In this document: one piece after another, positions 1 to 7,937 of the stretch
Layout: each line of letters opens with the position of its first letter
How positions within the stretch are numbered: the first letter of the stretch is position 1
Position numbers and translations under genes: made by a program
The notes under the pieces: generated by a model
Seen by the model: the letters and a program-made list of their open reading frames with translations, nothing else
The model's database searches: none
What the model was told of the DNA's origin: nothing
NCBI GenBank assembly: GCA_021806565.1
Contig: JAJZXK010000008.1
Span: forward strand, 21,377 to 56,198
From: Bacillota bacterium
Lineage (GTDB): Bacteria > Bacillota > Sulfobacillia > RBS10-35 > JAJYVN01
Direction of reading: 5' to 3'
Length of the DNA: 34,822 nt

Positions 1-1233
1 GTGGCCAACATGTCCGGACGGGGACGCCTGCCCGTATGGACCGCGGTCGGAGTCACGGCCGCCATGGCACTGGGCGGGGTCAGCTTTGCGGCATCCACTC
101 CAGGGTCCGTCCCGGCGGCTCCCCACGGACCGGGCGGGCCCGGCCGCGGCGGCATGCAGGGGGTGATCACGGCGATCAACGGCGGGGTGCTGACGCTGCG
201 GCGGCAGGGACCGGGCGGCAGCGGCACGCTGACGGTGGACACGAGCGGTTCGACCACCTTCCAAGAAGGCGGCCCGGGCGCCAAGTCCGGTACGCTGACG
301 CTTTCGCAGTTGCGCGTCGGTGAGCGCATCGCGGTCCAGGGGACGCTCAGCGGCAGCACGGTGAGCGCCGCCACGGTCGCGGTACAGCCGGCGCCGCCGC
401 TTTCTGGGGTGATTACGGCGATCAACGGCGGGGTGCTGACGCTGCAGCGGCAGGGACCGGGTGGGGGCGGTACGCTGACGGTGGACACCAGCGGCTCGAC
501 CACCTTCCAAGAAGGCGGCCCGGGTGCCACGTCCGGTACGCTGACGCTTTCGCAGTTGCGCGTCGGTGAGCGCATCGCGGTCCAGGGGACGCTCAGCGGC
601 ACGACCGTCACGGCCCGCACCGTACGCTTGCAGCCGGCCCCAGGCCGCGGCCCCGCCAAGGCCGGCCCGCACCCGGGCGGACCCGGGCGCGGCGGCCTGC
701 AGGGCATGATCACGGCGATCAACGGCGGGGTGCTGACGCTGCGGCGGCAGGGACCGGGGCCGGGCGGCAGCGGCACGCTGACGGTGGACACGAGCGGTTC
801 GACCACCTTCCAAGAAGGCGGCCCGGGCGTCAAGACCGGCACGCTGACGCTTTCGCAGTTGCGCGTCGGCGAGCGCATCGCGGTCCAGGGGACGCTCAGC
901 GGCAGCACGGTGAGCGCCACCACGGTCGCGGTACAGCCTGCGCCGCCGCTTTCTGGGGTGATCACGGCGATCAACGGCGGGGTGCTGACGCTGCAGCGGC
1001 AGGGACCGGGCGGCAGCGGCACACTGACGGTGGATACGAGCGGCTCTACCAGCTTCCAAGAACGTGGCCCGGGCGCCAAGACCGGCACGCTGGCGCTTTC
1101 GCAGTTGCGCGTCGGTGAGCGGGTCGCGGTGCGGGGCGCCCGTAGCGGCAGCACGGTGAGCGCCACAGTGGTGGCCGTCCTGCCGGCCGGTCCTAAGCCC
1201 GGGCGCCCGCCGCTTTCGGGTGTCGGTCACTGA
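1..1233 (+). CDS. Secreted protein of four DUF5666 repeats
   Basis: The reading frame opens with GTG at the first base of the window and has a second start, ATG, at 10, so the true start could also lie outside. Residues 1-31 look like a signal peptide: basic GRGR, a hydrophobic stretch, then an AxA-like end at SFAAS. The rest is four copies of a module of about 75 residues beginning near residues 54, 136, 235 and 319. Each runs GVITAINGGVLTL, then a Gly/Pro turn, TLTVDTSGSTTF, TLSQLRVGERIAVQGT and a closing V-A-V strand. This is the DUF5666 pattern, a small beta-barrel-like extracytoplasmic domain of unknown function. The linker after copy 2 is rich in Gly, Pro and Arg. No enzyme motif is visible. 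A role in the envelope is inferred from the signal peptide and the SLH neighbour. The stop is followed by a terminator-like hairpin. Confidence 0.8.
   Translation: MANMSGRGRLPVWTAVGVTAAMALGGVSFAASTPGSVPAAPHGPGGPGRGGMQGVITAINGGVLTLRRQGPGGSGTLTVDTSGSTTFQEGGPGAKSGTLTLSQLRVGERIAVQGTLSGSTVSAATVAVQPAPPLSGVITAINGGVLTLQRQGPGGGGTLTVDTSGSTTFQEGGPGATSGTLTLSQLRVGERIAVQGTLSGTTVTARTVRLQPAPGRGPAKAGPHPGGPGRGGLQGMITAINGGVLTLRRQGPGPGGSGTLTVDTSGSTTFQEGGPGVKTGTLTLSQLRVGERIAVQGTLSGSTVSATTVAVQPAPPLSGVITAINGGVLTLQRQGPGGSGTLTVDTSGSTSFQERGPGAKTGTLALSQLRVGERVAVRGARSGSTVSATVVAVLPAGPKPGRPPLSGVGH
160..1188 (+). repeat. Four in-frame DNA repeats inside the DUF5666 gene
   Basis: Repeat units start near 160, 406, 703 and 955. 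Units 1 and 3 share one version (GGVLTLRRQ) and units 2 and 4 the other (GGVLTLQRQ, preceded by PPLSGVITAIN). Whole stretches are nearly identical at DNA level, for example the block encoding SQLRVGERIAVQGTLSG. The spacing of 1 to 3 is 543 bp and of 2 to 4 is 549 bp. This indicates that a two-module unit was duplicated recently, after an older duplication had made the pair. Confidence 0.85.
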
Positions 1234-1266
1234 GGAAGGCACGGGTCTTTGGAGCGGCGGCATGCG

Positions 1267-1297
1267 ACGGGGCGCAGCCTTTGGCGGCGCCCCGTTT
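1267..1297 (+). terminator. Hairpin after the DUF5666 gene
   Basis: A perfect 9-bp stem pairs 1267-1275 (ACGGGGCGC) with 1287-1295 across an 11-nt loop and is followed by a short T run. It sits 34 bp after the stop codon and before the next gene's ribosome site, so a Rho-independent terminator is likely. Confidence 0.5.
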
Positions 1298-1418
1298 GCA
1301 GGGAGTCGGGGGGGCGGTGGACGAAGTGGCCGGACGACATTGAATCAGGGAGTGGCAACCCCCCAATTCGCCACCCCTCGTCACGAATGCTGTCCAGTAC
1401 CGGGACGGGGGAGGACAA

Positions 1419-3197
1419 GTGCGGCTGGACGGGCTCAAACGGACACCTCTGGTCGTGGCGGTGCTGGTGTTGGCCGTCAGCCTGCTGGCGCCCAGCGCCG
1501 GGGCGATGCCGGCCGACCCCGCCGCCAACATCCCGCCGGTGCCCAACTTCAACGGTGCGTGCAGCGAGACCGGTGGCGTCGTCACCTCCGGCTATTGCAG
1601 CTTCCAGGCGCAAAGCGGGCAGTGGGTGGTCGATACGCCGGGTCGCGAGGCGGCCGCCCTGCAGGCGATCAACCACGCGCGTGCGCAGGAGAATCTTCCG
1701 GCCCTGCGCCTGCCGTCGAATTGGGCGCAGCTTTCCTCCAACCGTCAGGAGTTCGTGCTGGTGAACCTTGAGCGGGTCGCGCGAGGCCTGCCTCCCCTGG
1801 TCGGCCTCGCCCCGGCGCTCGACGCCCTGGCGCTGCAGGGGGCGCGCAATCAGGCGGATCCCGTGGTGCCGCCACCCCTGAACCGCTATGCCAGTGGAAC
1901 GAACTGGGCCGGGGATGAGCAGCCGGCCGTGGCGATGTACGGGTACATGTATCTGGACGGCTGGGGCGGCAGCCCGGCCAGCACCCCGAACCTCGATTGC
2001 CACGGCCCCGGTGACGGCGGGTGTTGGGGCCACCGCCACAACGTCCTGGGCGACTACGGGACCCACGGCCTGATGGGGGCGGCCGCCATCCCCGGCGGAC
2101 CTTCGGGTACCGGCAGTTCGGCCCAGGTGTTCCTCAGCTATAACGGTCCTCCAATGCCCCTGTCATACACCTGGGCCCAGGCCCTTGCGGCGGGTGCCGC
2201 CGGTGGGAGCGGGCTTGACCCGGTGGCGGCGCCCGCCTTCTGGCCGTTCCAGGATATGGCGGCGACCGCCTGGGCGGCGGGTCCCGCCGCGGCTCTGGCC
2301 TCGGTCGGGGTCGTGCGGGGCGTGGGTCCGGGCAGCTTCGGGCCGCAGAGCCCGGTGACGCTCGAGCAGTTGGTGGTGCTCCTGGCGCGCGTCCTGGGCT
2401 GGCCCGCCGCAAACGGTCCGGTACCAGCCGGCACGGCGCCTTGGGCGGCCTCGGCGATGGCGGGCGCGGCCGCGCGCCAGCTGCTGCCGGCCGCCGTCGC
2501 TCCCGGGGCGCCTCTGGACCGCCTGGACGCCGCCCGGATCGTCACGTCCGCCCTGGGCCTGCCGCCGTCCAACGCGCCGCTTGCGTTCACCGACCTGGGC
2601 GGGTTGTCGCCGGGCGCGCTGGCGTCGCTGCGCACGGCCGTGGCGGACGGCCTGCTGCGCGGCACCGGGGGCGGCCAGTTGTCTCCCGGCACCGGCCTGG
2701 ACCGGGCCCAGGCGGTCGTCCTGTTGCTGCGCGCCCTTTTGTGGCGGGCCCGGCACGGCCAGTCTTCGGTGGCCGGGCAACCACTGGTCGTCACGTCCCT
2801 ATCCGGCGGCGCGCTGCTTTACCATCTGGGGCAGGTGCGCATGCTCTCCCCCGCGAGGAGGGCCGATCCGGTGGCCTTCTGGCGCCTGCAGCCCGGCGGC
2901 GTCCGTTCCGTGCTGGTGAACCTGCAGGGCAGTTGGTGGAACGGCAGCGGGACCGGACGCACGCTGCCGGTCCCGGCCTGGGCGGCGGGTGCCAGCGCCT
3001 ACACCCATGAGGTGCTGCAACTGTGGCCAGCCGGTTCCCAGGGCGACGGTCCCGCCCAGTTCGCGCCGTTGGTGCGGGTGCTGCGCTTCCCCGCCGACGT
3101 CCAGGTGCTGTCGCCGGGCGGTACCGCCTGGCACGTCGTCGCCGCCACCGCCGCCGGCGGGGTGGTGCGCACCTCCGTGCTGGCCCTGCTGGGCTGA
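1419..3197 (+). CDS. CAP-domain protein with three SLH repeats
   Basis: GTG start with GGGGAGG at 1408-1414. Residues 1-30 form a signal peptide (LKR, then a hydrophobic run, then SAGAMPA). Residues about 75-265 look like a CAP (SCP/PR1, cysteine-rich secretory) domain: an N-terminal helix AINHARAQENLPAL, a helix with NLERVARGLPPL, and the late HRHNVLGDYG segment typical of the family. Three degenerate SLH repeats follow at about 274-330, 340-385 and 389-440 (FWPFQDMAATAWA, PLDRLDAARIV, AFTDLGGLSPGA...LDRAQAV), which in other proteins bind secondary wall polymers. The last 140 residues match nothing I recognise. The protein is therefore probably exported and wall-anchored. CAP proteins have varied roles and none can be assigned here. 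The gene runs convergently into tadC. Confidence 0.8.
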   Translation: MRLDGLKRTPLVVAVLVLAVSLLAPSAGAMPADPAANIPPVPNFNGACSETGGVVTSGYCSFQAQSGQWVVDTPGREAAALQAINHARAQENLPALRLPSNWAQLSSNRQEFVLVNLERVARGLPPLVGLAPALDALALQGARNQADPVVPPPLNRYASGTNWAGDEQPAVAMYGYMYLDGWGGSPASTPNLDCHGPGDGGCWGHRHNVLGDYGTHGLMGAAAIPGGPSGTGSSAQVFLSYNGPPMPLSYTWAQALAAGAAGGSGLDPVAAPAFWPFQDMAATAWAAGPAAALASVGVVRGVGPGSFGPQSPVTLEQLVVLLARVLGWPAANGPVPAGTAPWAASAMAGAAARQLLPAAVAPGAPLDRLDAARIVTSALGLPPSNAPLAFTDLGGLSPGALASLRTAVADGLLRGTGGGQLSPGTGLDRAQAVVLLLRALLWRARHGQSSVAGQPLVVTSLSGGALLYHLGQVRMLSPARRADPVAFWRLQPGGVRSVLVNLQGSWWNGSGTGRTLPVPAWAAGASAYTHEVLQLWPAGSQGDGPAQFAPLVRVLRFPADVQVLSPGGTAWHVVAATAAGGVVRTSVLALLG

Positions 3198-3202
3198 CGC
3201 GC

Positions 3203-3221
3203 CGGGCGTCCGGACCGCCCG
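3203..3221. terminator. Short hairpin between convergent genes
   Basis: A 6-bp GC stem (CGGGCG at 3203-3208 with CGCCCG at 3216-3221) around a 7-nt loop lies between the CAP/SLH stop and the tadC stop, which are only 26 bp apart. There is no T run on either strand. It may serve both genes, but the evidence is weak. Confidence 0.3.
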
Positions 3222-3223
3222 CC

Positions 3224-4138
3224 TCAGGGGATGCGGCCGTGCAGCGTGCGGACGGCCTCGATGACGGCCGGGCCCAGGATGACCAAAAAGAGCGCCGGCA
3301 GGATCAACATGATCATCGGGAAGGCCATCTTGATGGGCGCCTTCATCGCGGCCTCCTCGGCGCGCTGGCGCCGCTGTTCCCGCAGTGAGTCCGACTGCAC
3401 CCGTAGCACGGTGCCGATGCGCACTCCGAGTTCTTCCGCCTGCAGCAGGGCGTGCACAAAGGCGCGCAACTCCGGCAGATTGCAGCGTTCGGCGGCGGAC
3501 AGCATCGCCTGGCGGCGGGGGGTGCCCAACCGCTGGTCCCGCAGCACACGGCTGAACTCCTGACCGACCGGTCCCGAGAAGCGGTCGACGACGCGTTGCA
3601 GCGCTTGATCGAATCCGAGACCGGCCTCGACGCAGACGGTCAGGAGGTCCATCGCGTCCGGCAGATCGTCGCGAATGGCCGTCAGGCGCCGCCGCGCCCG
3701 GGTCCGCAGTAGGGTGGTCGGCAGATTCCAACCCAACACTAGGCACAGCGGGGCCAGCAGCGCCGCGTAGGGGGTCGCCCGCGACAGCAGCAGCGCATAG
3801 CCGCCCAACGCCAGGGCGGCCAGTGCCTGCGCGGCGACCCAGTCGGCCGGCCGGTCGGAGCGCGAGCCGGTCTGCTCCAGGCGCGAAGCCATCTCGGCCA
3901 TCAGGCGGCGGGGGAGCAGCCGTCCCAGCAGTGCCCCGAAGGAGCGCAGCACCGGGCGCAACACCCGCTCGCCGAACGGCCGGTTGAGGGGTTCGGCGTC
4001 GTCGATGGAGGTCCGCGTCCCGGCCTGCATCGCCAGCCCGTGCAAGGTGCGCAGGCGGGGTGTGTAGAGGGCGCCCAGACCGGCGCGGGCGGCGAGGGCC
4101 ACTGCCAGGGCGGCCAGGATGGCGATGGCGGCAGCCAG
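3224..4138 (-). CDS. tadC: Flp pilus inner-membrane assembly protein TadC
   Basis: This is the second of two platform proteins of a Tad (Flp pilus) machine. The type II secretion F domain is clear: MDLLTVCVEAGLGFDQALQRV, then the LGTPRRQAM segment, then MAFPMIMLILPALFLVILGP as a C-terminal membrane helix. A middle helix pair lies around SRATPYAALLAPLCLVLGW. The start is unusual. The first GTG (4102) falls inside a hydrophobic stretch and has no ribosome site. In the same frame, a CTG at 4138 lies 7 nt after AAGGGGGG and adds AAAIAILAALA, restoring the N-terminal helix expected of TadC (304 residues in total). An ATC at 4141 is less likely. It is the last gene of the operon, 45 nt after tadB. 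The assignment is firm, the start less so. Confidence 0.88.
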   Translation of the reverse strand: MAAAIAILAALAVALAARAGLGALYTPRLRTLHGLAMQAGTRTSIDDAEPLNRPFGERVLRPVLRSFGALLGRLLPRRLMAEMASRLEQTGSRSDRPADWVAAQALAALALGGYALLLSRATPYAALLAPLCLVLGWNLPTTLLRTRARRRLTAIRDDLPDAMDLLTVCVEAGLGFDQALQRVVDRFSGPVGQEFSRVLRDQRLGTPRRQAMLSAAERCNLPELRAFVHALLQAEELGVRIGTVLRVQSDSLREQRRQRAEEAAMKAPIKMAFPMIMLILPALFLVILGPAVIEAVRTLHGRIP

Positions 4139-4183
4139 GATGGATCCCCCCTTCGTCGTGGCGTGCCGTGTGGCCCGCGCGGT

Positions 4184-5158
4184 TCAGTAGCGGATGGAGA
4201 CGATGCGCCGGATGGCGAGCATGCCCAGGGCCTCCAACACGATGGCGGCGATGGCGACGATGTGGCCGAGGGGATCGTGTACCAGCACCCCTTCCACCTG
4301 CGGCGCGACGAGCGTGGTGAGTCCGAAGACGCCGATGGGCAGCAATCCCACCACCCACCCGGAGAGACGGCTCTGGGCGGTGACGACGCGCAGGTGGTTT
4401 TGGACCGCGACCCGGGCACGGATGGTCGCCGAGATCTTGTCGAGGATCTCGGCGAGGTTGCCCCCGACCTCCCGCTGCACCAACACGGCAGTGACCAGCA
4501 ACTCCAGGTCGGGGTTGGCCGCGCGCTCCACCATCCGCGTCAGCGCCTCGGGAACCGGTATCCCGGCCCCAATCTCGCGCAGCAGGCGGCGGAGCTCGTC
4601 GCCCAGCGGGGCGGACGCCTGACCGGCCGCTCCGTGCAGGGCCTGAAGTAGGCTGTGGCCCGCGCGCAGGCCGTTGCCGAGCGTCATCAGCATGTCGCCC
4701 ATCTGCAGCGAGATGCGGGCGGTGCGTTGCTGGCAGGTGCGGCGCACCATCAGCGGGGTGGCAAGCAGTCCGGCAGCGATGGCGAGAAGGCGCAGGAAGC
4801 CGGAAAGCGCGAACACCGTGCCGACCAGCCACCCGCCCACCAGACCGGCGGCGCACAGCGCGAGGAACTCCTCGGGCCGCAGGGGTAGGCCGCTGCCGCG
4901 CAGGCTGGCCACCGCGAACCGGCGCAGGGGCCCGAGCGACAGCGCGCGGCCCACGCCGCGCCCGGCCTGGCGCAGACGCTGCGTCGGCCGCGCGTTCGCC
5001 ACCACCGGGCGGCCGACCTCGGATTCGGTCCCTCCGAGGCGGACGGCGCGCAGGGCCGTCAGGACCCGCAGCCGCTGGCCGGCAAGCGAACGGCCCACCG
5101 CGAGGCCGGCGGCGAAGACCGCGACGGCCGCGACGAAAGTGGCGATCACGCCGCCCAC
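4184..5158 (-). CDS. tadB: Flp pilus inner-membrane assembly protein TadB
   Basis: A 324-residue platform protein starting at GTG 5158, one base after the tadA stop, so the two are probably translationally coupled. It has an N-terminal helix (IATFVAAVAVFAAGLAVG), a central helix pair (LVGGWLVGTVFALSGFLRLLAIAAGLLA), a type II secretion F domain with GNGLRAGHSLLQALHG, the EALTRMVERAANPDLELLVTA segment and EVGGNLAEILDKI, and two C-terminal helices around GWVVGLLPIGVFGLTTLV and AIAAIVLEALGMLAI. TadB and TadC together form the membrane base on which the TadA ATPase acts to assemble Flp pilin subunits. Length and domain order are usual for the family. Confidence 0.93.
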   Translation of the reverse strand: MGGVIATFVAAVAVFAAGLAVGRSLAGQRLRVLTALRAVRLGGTESEVGRPVVANARPTQRLRQAGRGVGRALSLGPLRRFAVASLRGSGLPLRPEEFLALCAAGLVGGWLVGTVFALSGFLRLLAIAAGLLATPLMVRRTCQQRTARISLQMGDMLMTLGNGLRAGHSLLQALHGAAGQASAPLGDELRRLLREIGAGIPVPEALTRMVERAANPDLELLVTAVLVQREVGGNLAEILDKISATIRARVAVQNHLRVVTAQSRLSGWVVGLLPIGVFGLTTLVAPQVEGVLVHDPLGHIVAIAAIVLEALGMLAIRRIVSIRY

Positions 5159-5159
5159 C

Positions 5160-6617
5160 TCACGACTCGGACCCGCCCGGCGACCAGAAGAGGTCGGTGG
5201 GCAGGCGCTGCCCCTGTGCCTCCAGGCGGGGGAGGAAGGACGGGACGACGCCGGTGCTGCGGAACCGCCCCTTCACCCGCTGGTGTTCCTCCATCCCCTG
5301 CTGTTCGAAGACGAAGATGTCCTGCAGACTGACCGTCTCACCCTCCATGCCCACCACCTCGGTGATGTGCGTGATGCGGCGGCTGCCATCGCGCAGGCGG
5401 CTCTGCTGCACGATCAGGTCCACGGCGGAGGCGATCTGCTCGCGGATGGCGCGGGAGGGCAGGTCGGCGCCCGCCATCAGCACCATGGTCTCCAGGCGGT
5501 AGAGGAGTTCGCGCGGTGAGTTGGCGTGCGCCGTCGTCAGCGAGCCATCGTGCCCGGTGTTCATCGCCTGCAGCATGTCCAGGGCCTCGCCGCCGCGCAC
5601 CTCGCCGACCACGATGCGGTCGGGCCGCATGCGCAGGGCGTTGATCACCAGATCGCGGATGCTCACCCGGCCGCGGCCCTCCGCGTTGGCCGGCCGGCTC
5701 TCCAGGGAGACGACGTGCGGCTGCTGCAGCCGGAGTTCCGCCGCGTCTTCGATGGTGACGACCCGCTCGTCCTCCCCGATGAAGGAGGAGAGTACGTTCA
5801 GCGTGGTGGTCTTGCCGGACCCGGTGCCCCCGGAGACGACGACGTTCAGGCGGGCGGCCACGGACGCCCGCAGCAGCATGGCCATCTCGGGCACCAGGGT
5901 GCCGCGCGCGACCAGGTCGTCGATACCCAGCGGATTGCGGCTGAACTTGCGGATGGTCAGGGCGGCGCCGTGGACCGCCAGCGGGGGGATAACGGCGTTG
6001 ACGCGGCTGCCGTCCGGCAGGCGGGCGTCGACCATGGGTGAACTCTCGTCGATCCGCCGGCCCAGGGGGGAGACGATCTTCTGGATCGTCTGCAGCAGGT
6101 GCTCCTGGTCGCGGAAAGCGGCGGGCGTACGCTGGAGGTGCCCCTGGCGCTCGATCCACACCTGTTCGGGACCGTTGACCATGATCTCGGAGACCTCGTC
6201 ATCGTCCAAAAGGGGTTGCAGCGGCCCGTACCCGGAGATCTCGTGCACGCAGCGGCGCACGAGATCGTCGCGTTCGTGCCGAGAGAGCACTTGGCCTGTC
6301 TCGGCCAGCACTTCGTCCAGCGCGCGCCGGACCGATTCGAGCAGCGCCGCGGGTCCCTCATGGCCCACGTCGGCTTCAGCGTCGCCAGCGAGCTTGCGGA
6401 TGACCTGCAGCACCAGGTCCCAGCGCACGGGCCGCTCCGCCGTCCTGGGCACAGGGGGCGCGGGCGGGGGCACCGGCCGGGCCGCGACCCGGGGCGGACC
6501 CGCCTCCGGCAGGTCCGGTGGCACCGCGGACGGCGCCGGCGGGGTTTCAGCCGGGACGGTGGCGGGCGGTGGAGCCGGAGGTAGGCCGATGGGTTGCAGA
6601 CGCCTCAGGATGGACAC
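5160..6617 (-). CDS. tadA: Flp pilus assembly ATPase TadA (CpaF family)
   Basis: A secretion ATPase of the VirB11/CpaF family that powers pilus extension. The Walker A motif GGTGSGKTT lies at about residues 262-270, and the Walker B region with RPDRIVVGEVRGGEA and the following GHDGSLTTAHANSPRE at about 330-365. Upstream are the usual N-terminal domain (SGYGPLQPLLDDDEVSEIMVNG) and PMVDARLPDGSRVNAVIPP. The first 65 residues are an unusual Pro/Ala-rich leader and probably disordered. The start is GTG 6617. A strong AAGGAGG lies at 6631-6637 with a spacing of 13 nt, longer than ideal, and no better start exists. A stable stem-loop lies just upstream of this ribosome site. The gene sits between tadZ and tadB. 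Confidence 0.95.
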   Translation of the reverse strand: MSILRRLQPIGLPPAPPPATVPAETPPAPSAVPPDLPEAGPPRVAARPVPPPAPPVPRTAERPVRWDLVLQVIRKLAGDAEADVGHEGPAALLESVRRALDEVLAETGQVLSRHERDDLVRRCVHEISGYGPLQPLLDDDEVSEIMVNGPEQVWIERQGHLQRTPAAFRDQEHLLQTIQKIVSPLGRRIDESSPMVDARLPDGSRVNAVIPPLAVHGAALTIRKFSRNPLGIDDLVARGTLVPEMAMLLRASVAARLNVVVSGGTGSGKTTTLNVLSSFIGEDERVVTIEDAAELRLQQPHVVSLESRPANAEGRGRVSIRDLVINALRMRPDRIVVGEVRGGEALDMLQAMNTGHDGSLTTAHANSPRELLYRLETMVLMAGADLPSRAIREQIASAVDLIVQQSRLRDGSRRITHITEVVGMEGETVSLQDIFVFEQQGMEEHQRVKGRFRSTGVVPSFLPRLEAQGQRLPTDLFWSPGGSES

Positions 6618-6644
6618 TGAGTTTTATGCTCCTCCTTTCGAAGG

Positions 6645-6691
6645 TGACGGATGGGCGGCCGGCGTCCGGGGGCGCCGGAGCCCACCCGTCA
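6645..6691 (-). promoter_or_regulatory. Intercistronic stem-loop between tadZ and tadA
   Basis: On the minus strand, 6691-6680 pairs with 6656-6645 in a 12-bp stem containing one G-U pair. The 23-nt loop is itself GC-rich and can fold. There is no T run after it, so it is not a standard terminator. It ends about 6 nt before the AAGGAGG of tadA. It could stabilise or process the mRNA, or adjust tadA expression relative to tadZ. Confidence 0.5.
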
Positions 6692-6698
6692 CCCGGGT

Positions 6699-7889
6699 TC
6701 AACTGCGTGCGCGGGCGGCGCGCAGCGGCGGGCGGTGGGCGGGACGGACCCGGCCGTGTCCTTCGGGTAGCAGCCGCCGCGCCATGGCCGTCACGGCCCG
6801 GCTGAGGCGGGCCGACGGGAAGAGCGTCACTGTCGGCATTCCCTGATTCCCCGAACGCGCGGCTGCCGCTTCGTCGGCCGGCAGTGCGGCCCAGATGGGG
6901 GTGCCGAGGGTGGCCTCGACATCGGCCCGGCGGACCCCGTGGCTGCGCGTAGCCCGGTTGAGTACGATGTGCGTCTTGGCCCGGCCGAGCTGCAGCATCT
7001 CCAGCACACCGACGGCGGCCCGCGTGTTGCGCAGCGCCGGCACTTCGGGGACGGTCACCAGCAGCACGTGGTCCGCCGATTCCAGCGCCGGGAAGGCCGT
7101 CTCCGGAAACCCGACCGGGGTATCGACCACGACCGCGTCAAAGGCCTCGCGCGCGGTCGCCACCACGGCCTGCACCTGTTCGGCGTGGACGAACTCGGCC
7201 ATCTCGGGCCGCGGGGCCGCCGGCAGCACGTGGACCCCGCTGGCGTGGCGCACCATGAAGCTCTGCAGGAGGTCGCCGTCGAGGTTTTTCGTCTCTGCCA
7301 GCAACTCTCCGAAGGGGCGGGGCGGCGTGCCGCGCAGATGCACGACCGCGTTGCCCCAGGCGAAGTCCAGATCCAGGAGTGCGGTGCGCAACCCGCGGGC
7401 CGCGAATGCCGCCGCGAGGTTGACGGCAAGGGTGGTACGGCCCACACCGCCCTTGGTGCCGAAGACGGTGAATATCCGGTCCGGGCCGCCGCCGTTGGTC
7501 GCGCGGGCCGGCGCCGCGGCGGCTAGGCAGTCGGCGGCCTTGTAGATGCCCTCGGCGAGTTCGGGGAGTTCACAGGATTCCGGCAGGACGATCCGTACCC
7601 CCGCCAGGGCCGCGCGCGGATACAGTGCGGCAAGGTCATGATCCGCCCGCACCAGCAGCACGAAGATGGCGGACTGGCCGGCGCGCACCTGGGCACCGAC
7701 GGCGTCCAGCGCGGTATCGGGGGCAGGGCCGCCATCGACCAGCACCACGGCCGCCGCCGGTCCGGCCCCGAGTTGGCCGAGGGGACCGCCACCCAAGACG
7801 ACGATGTCCTCGATCGGGGCCAGCCGCCGGCGCAGCGCCTCGAGCCACGCCCCGTCGTCCGAGGCGATCCGCACCTGCACCCGTTCCAT
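6699..7889 (-). CDS. tadZ: TadZ/CpaE-type pilus localisation ATPase
   Basis: A 396-residue protein with an N-terminal receiver-like domain (VQVRIASDDGAWLEALRRRL, VVLVDGG) that lacks the full phosphoacceptor set, and a C-terminal MinD/ParA-type ATPase. The deviant Walker A KGGVGRTT is at about residues 143-150, followed by LLDLDFAWGNAVVHL and VVVDTPVGF. In Tad systems TadZ/CpaE places the assembly site in the cell. The start chosen is ATG 7889, because AGGGGGG stands 6 nt upstream. The longer in-frame GTG at 7913 would put this ribosome site inside the coding region. It lies 48 nt after cpaB and ahead of the hairpin preceding tadA. Confidence 0.9.
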   Translation of the reverse strand: MERVQVRIASDDGAWLEALRRRLAPIEDIVVLGGGPLGQLGAGPAAAVVLVDGGPAPDTALDAVGAQVRAGQSAIFVLLVRADHDLAALYPRAALAGVRIVLPESCELPELAEGIYKAADCLAAAAPARATNGGGPDRIFTVFGTKGGVGRTTLAVNLAAAFAARGLRTALLDLDFAWGNAVVHLRGTPPRPFGELLAETKNLDGDLLQSFMVRHASGVHVLPAAPRPEMAEFVHAEQVQAVVATAREAFDAVVVDTPVGFPETAFPALESADHVLLVTVPEVPALRNTRAAVGVLEMLQLGRAKTHIVLNRATRSHGVRRADVEATLGTPIWAALPADEAAAARSGNQGMPTVTLFPSARLSRAVTAMARRLLPEGHGRVRPAHRPPLRAARARS

Positions 7890-7937
7890 CGTGTCCCCCC
7901 CTTCCCTTCGCACTCGGGACGGCCCCGTCCGGACGGT

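Noticed and set aside
160..1188. Evenly spaced repeats as a possible CRISPR array
   Set aside because: Repeat units are about 230 bp, in frame and protein-coding, with no short repeat/spacer pattern.
2799..4856. 685-codon minus-strand frame rich in Arg, Pro, Ala and Gly
   Set aside because: It runs out of frame across tadB and tadC and into the CAP/SLH gene. Its composition is typical of shifted reading in GC-rich DNA, and it has no motifs.
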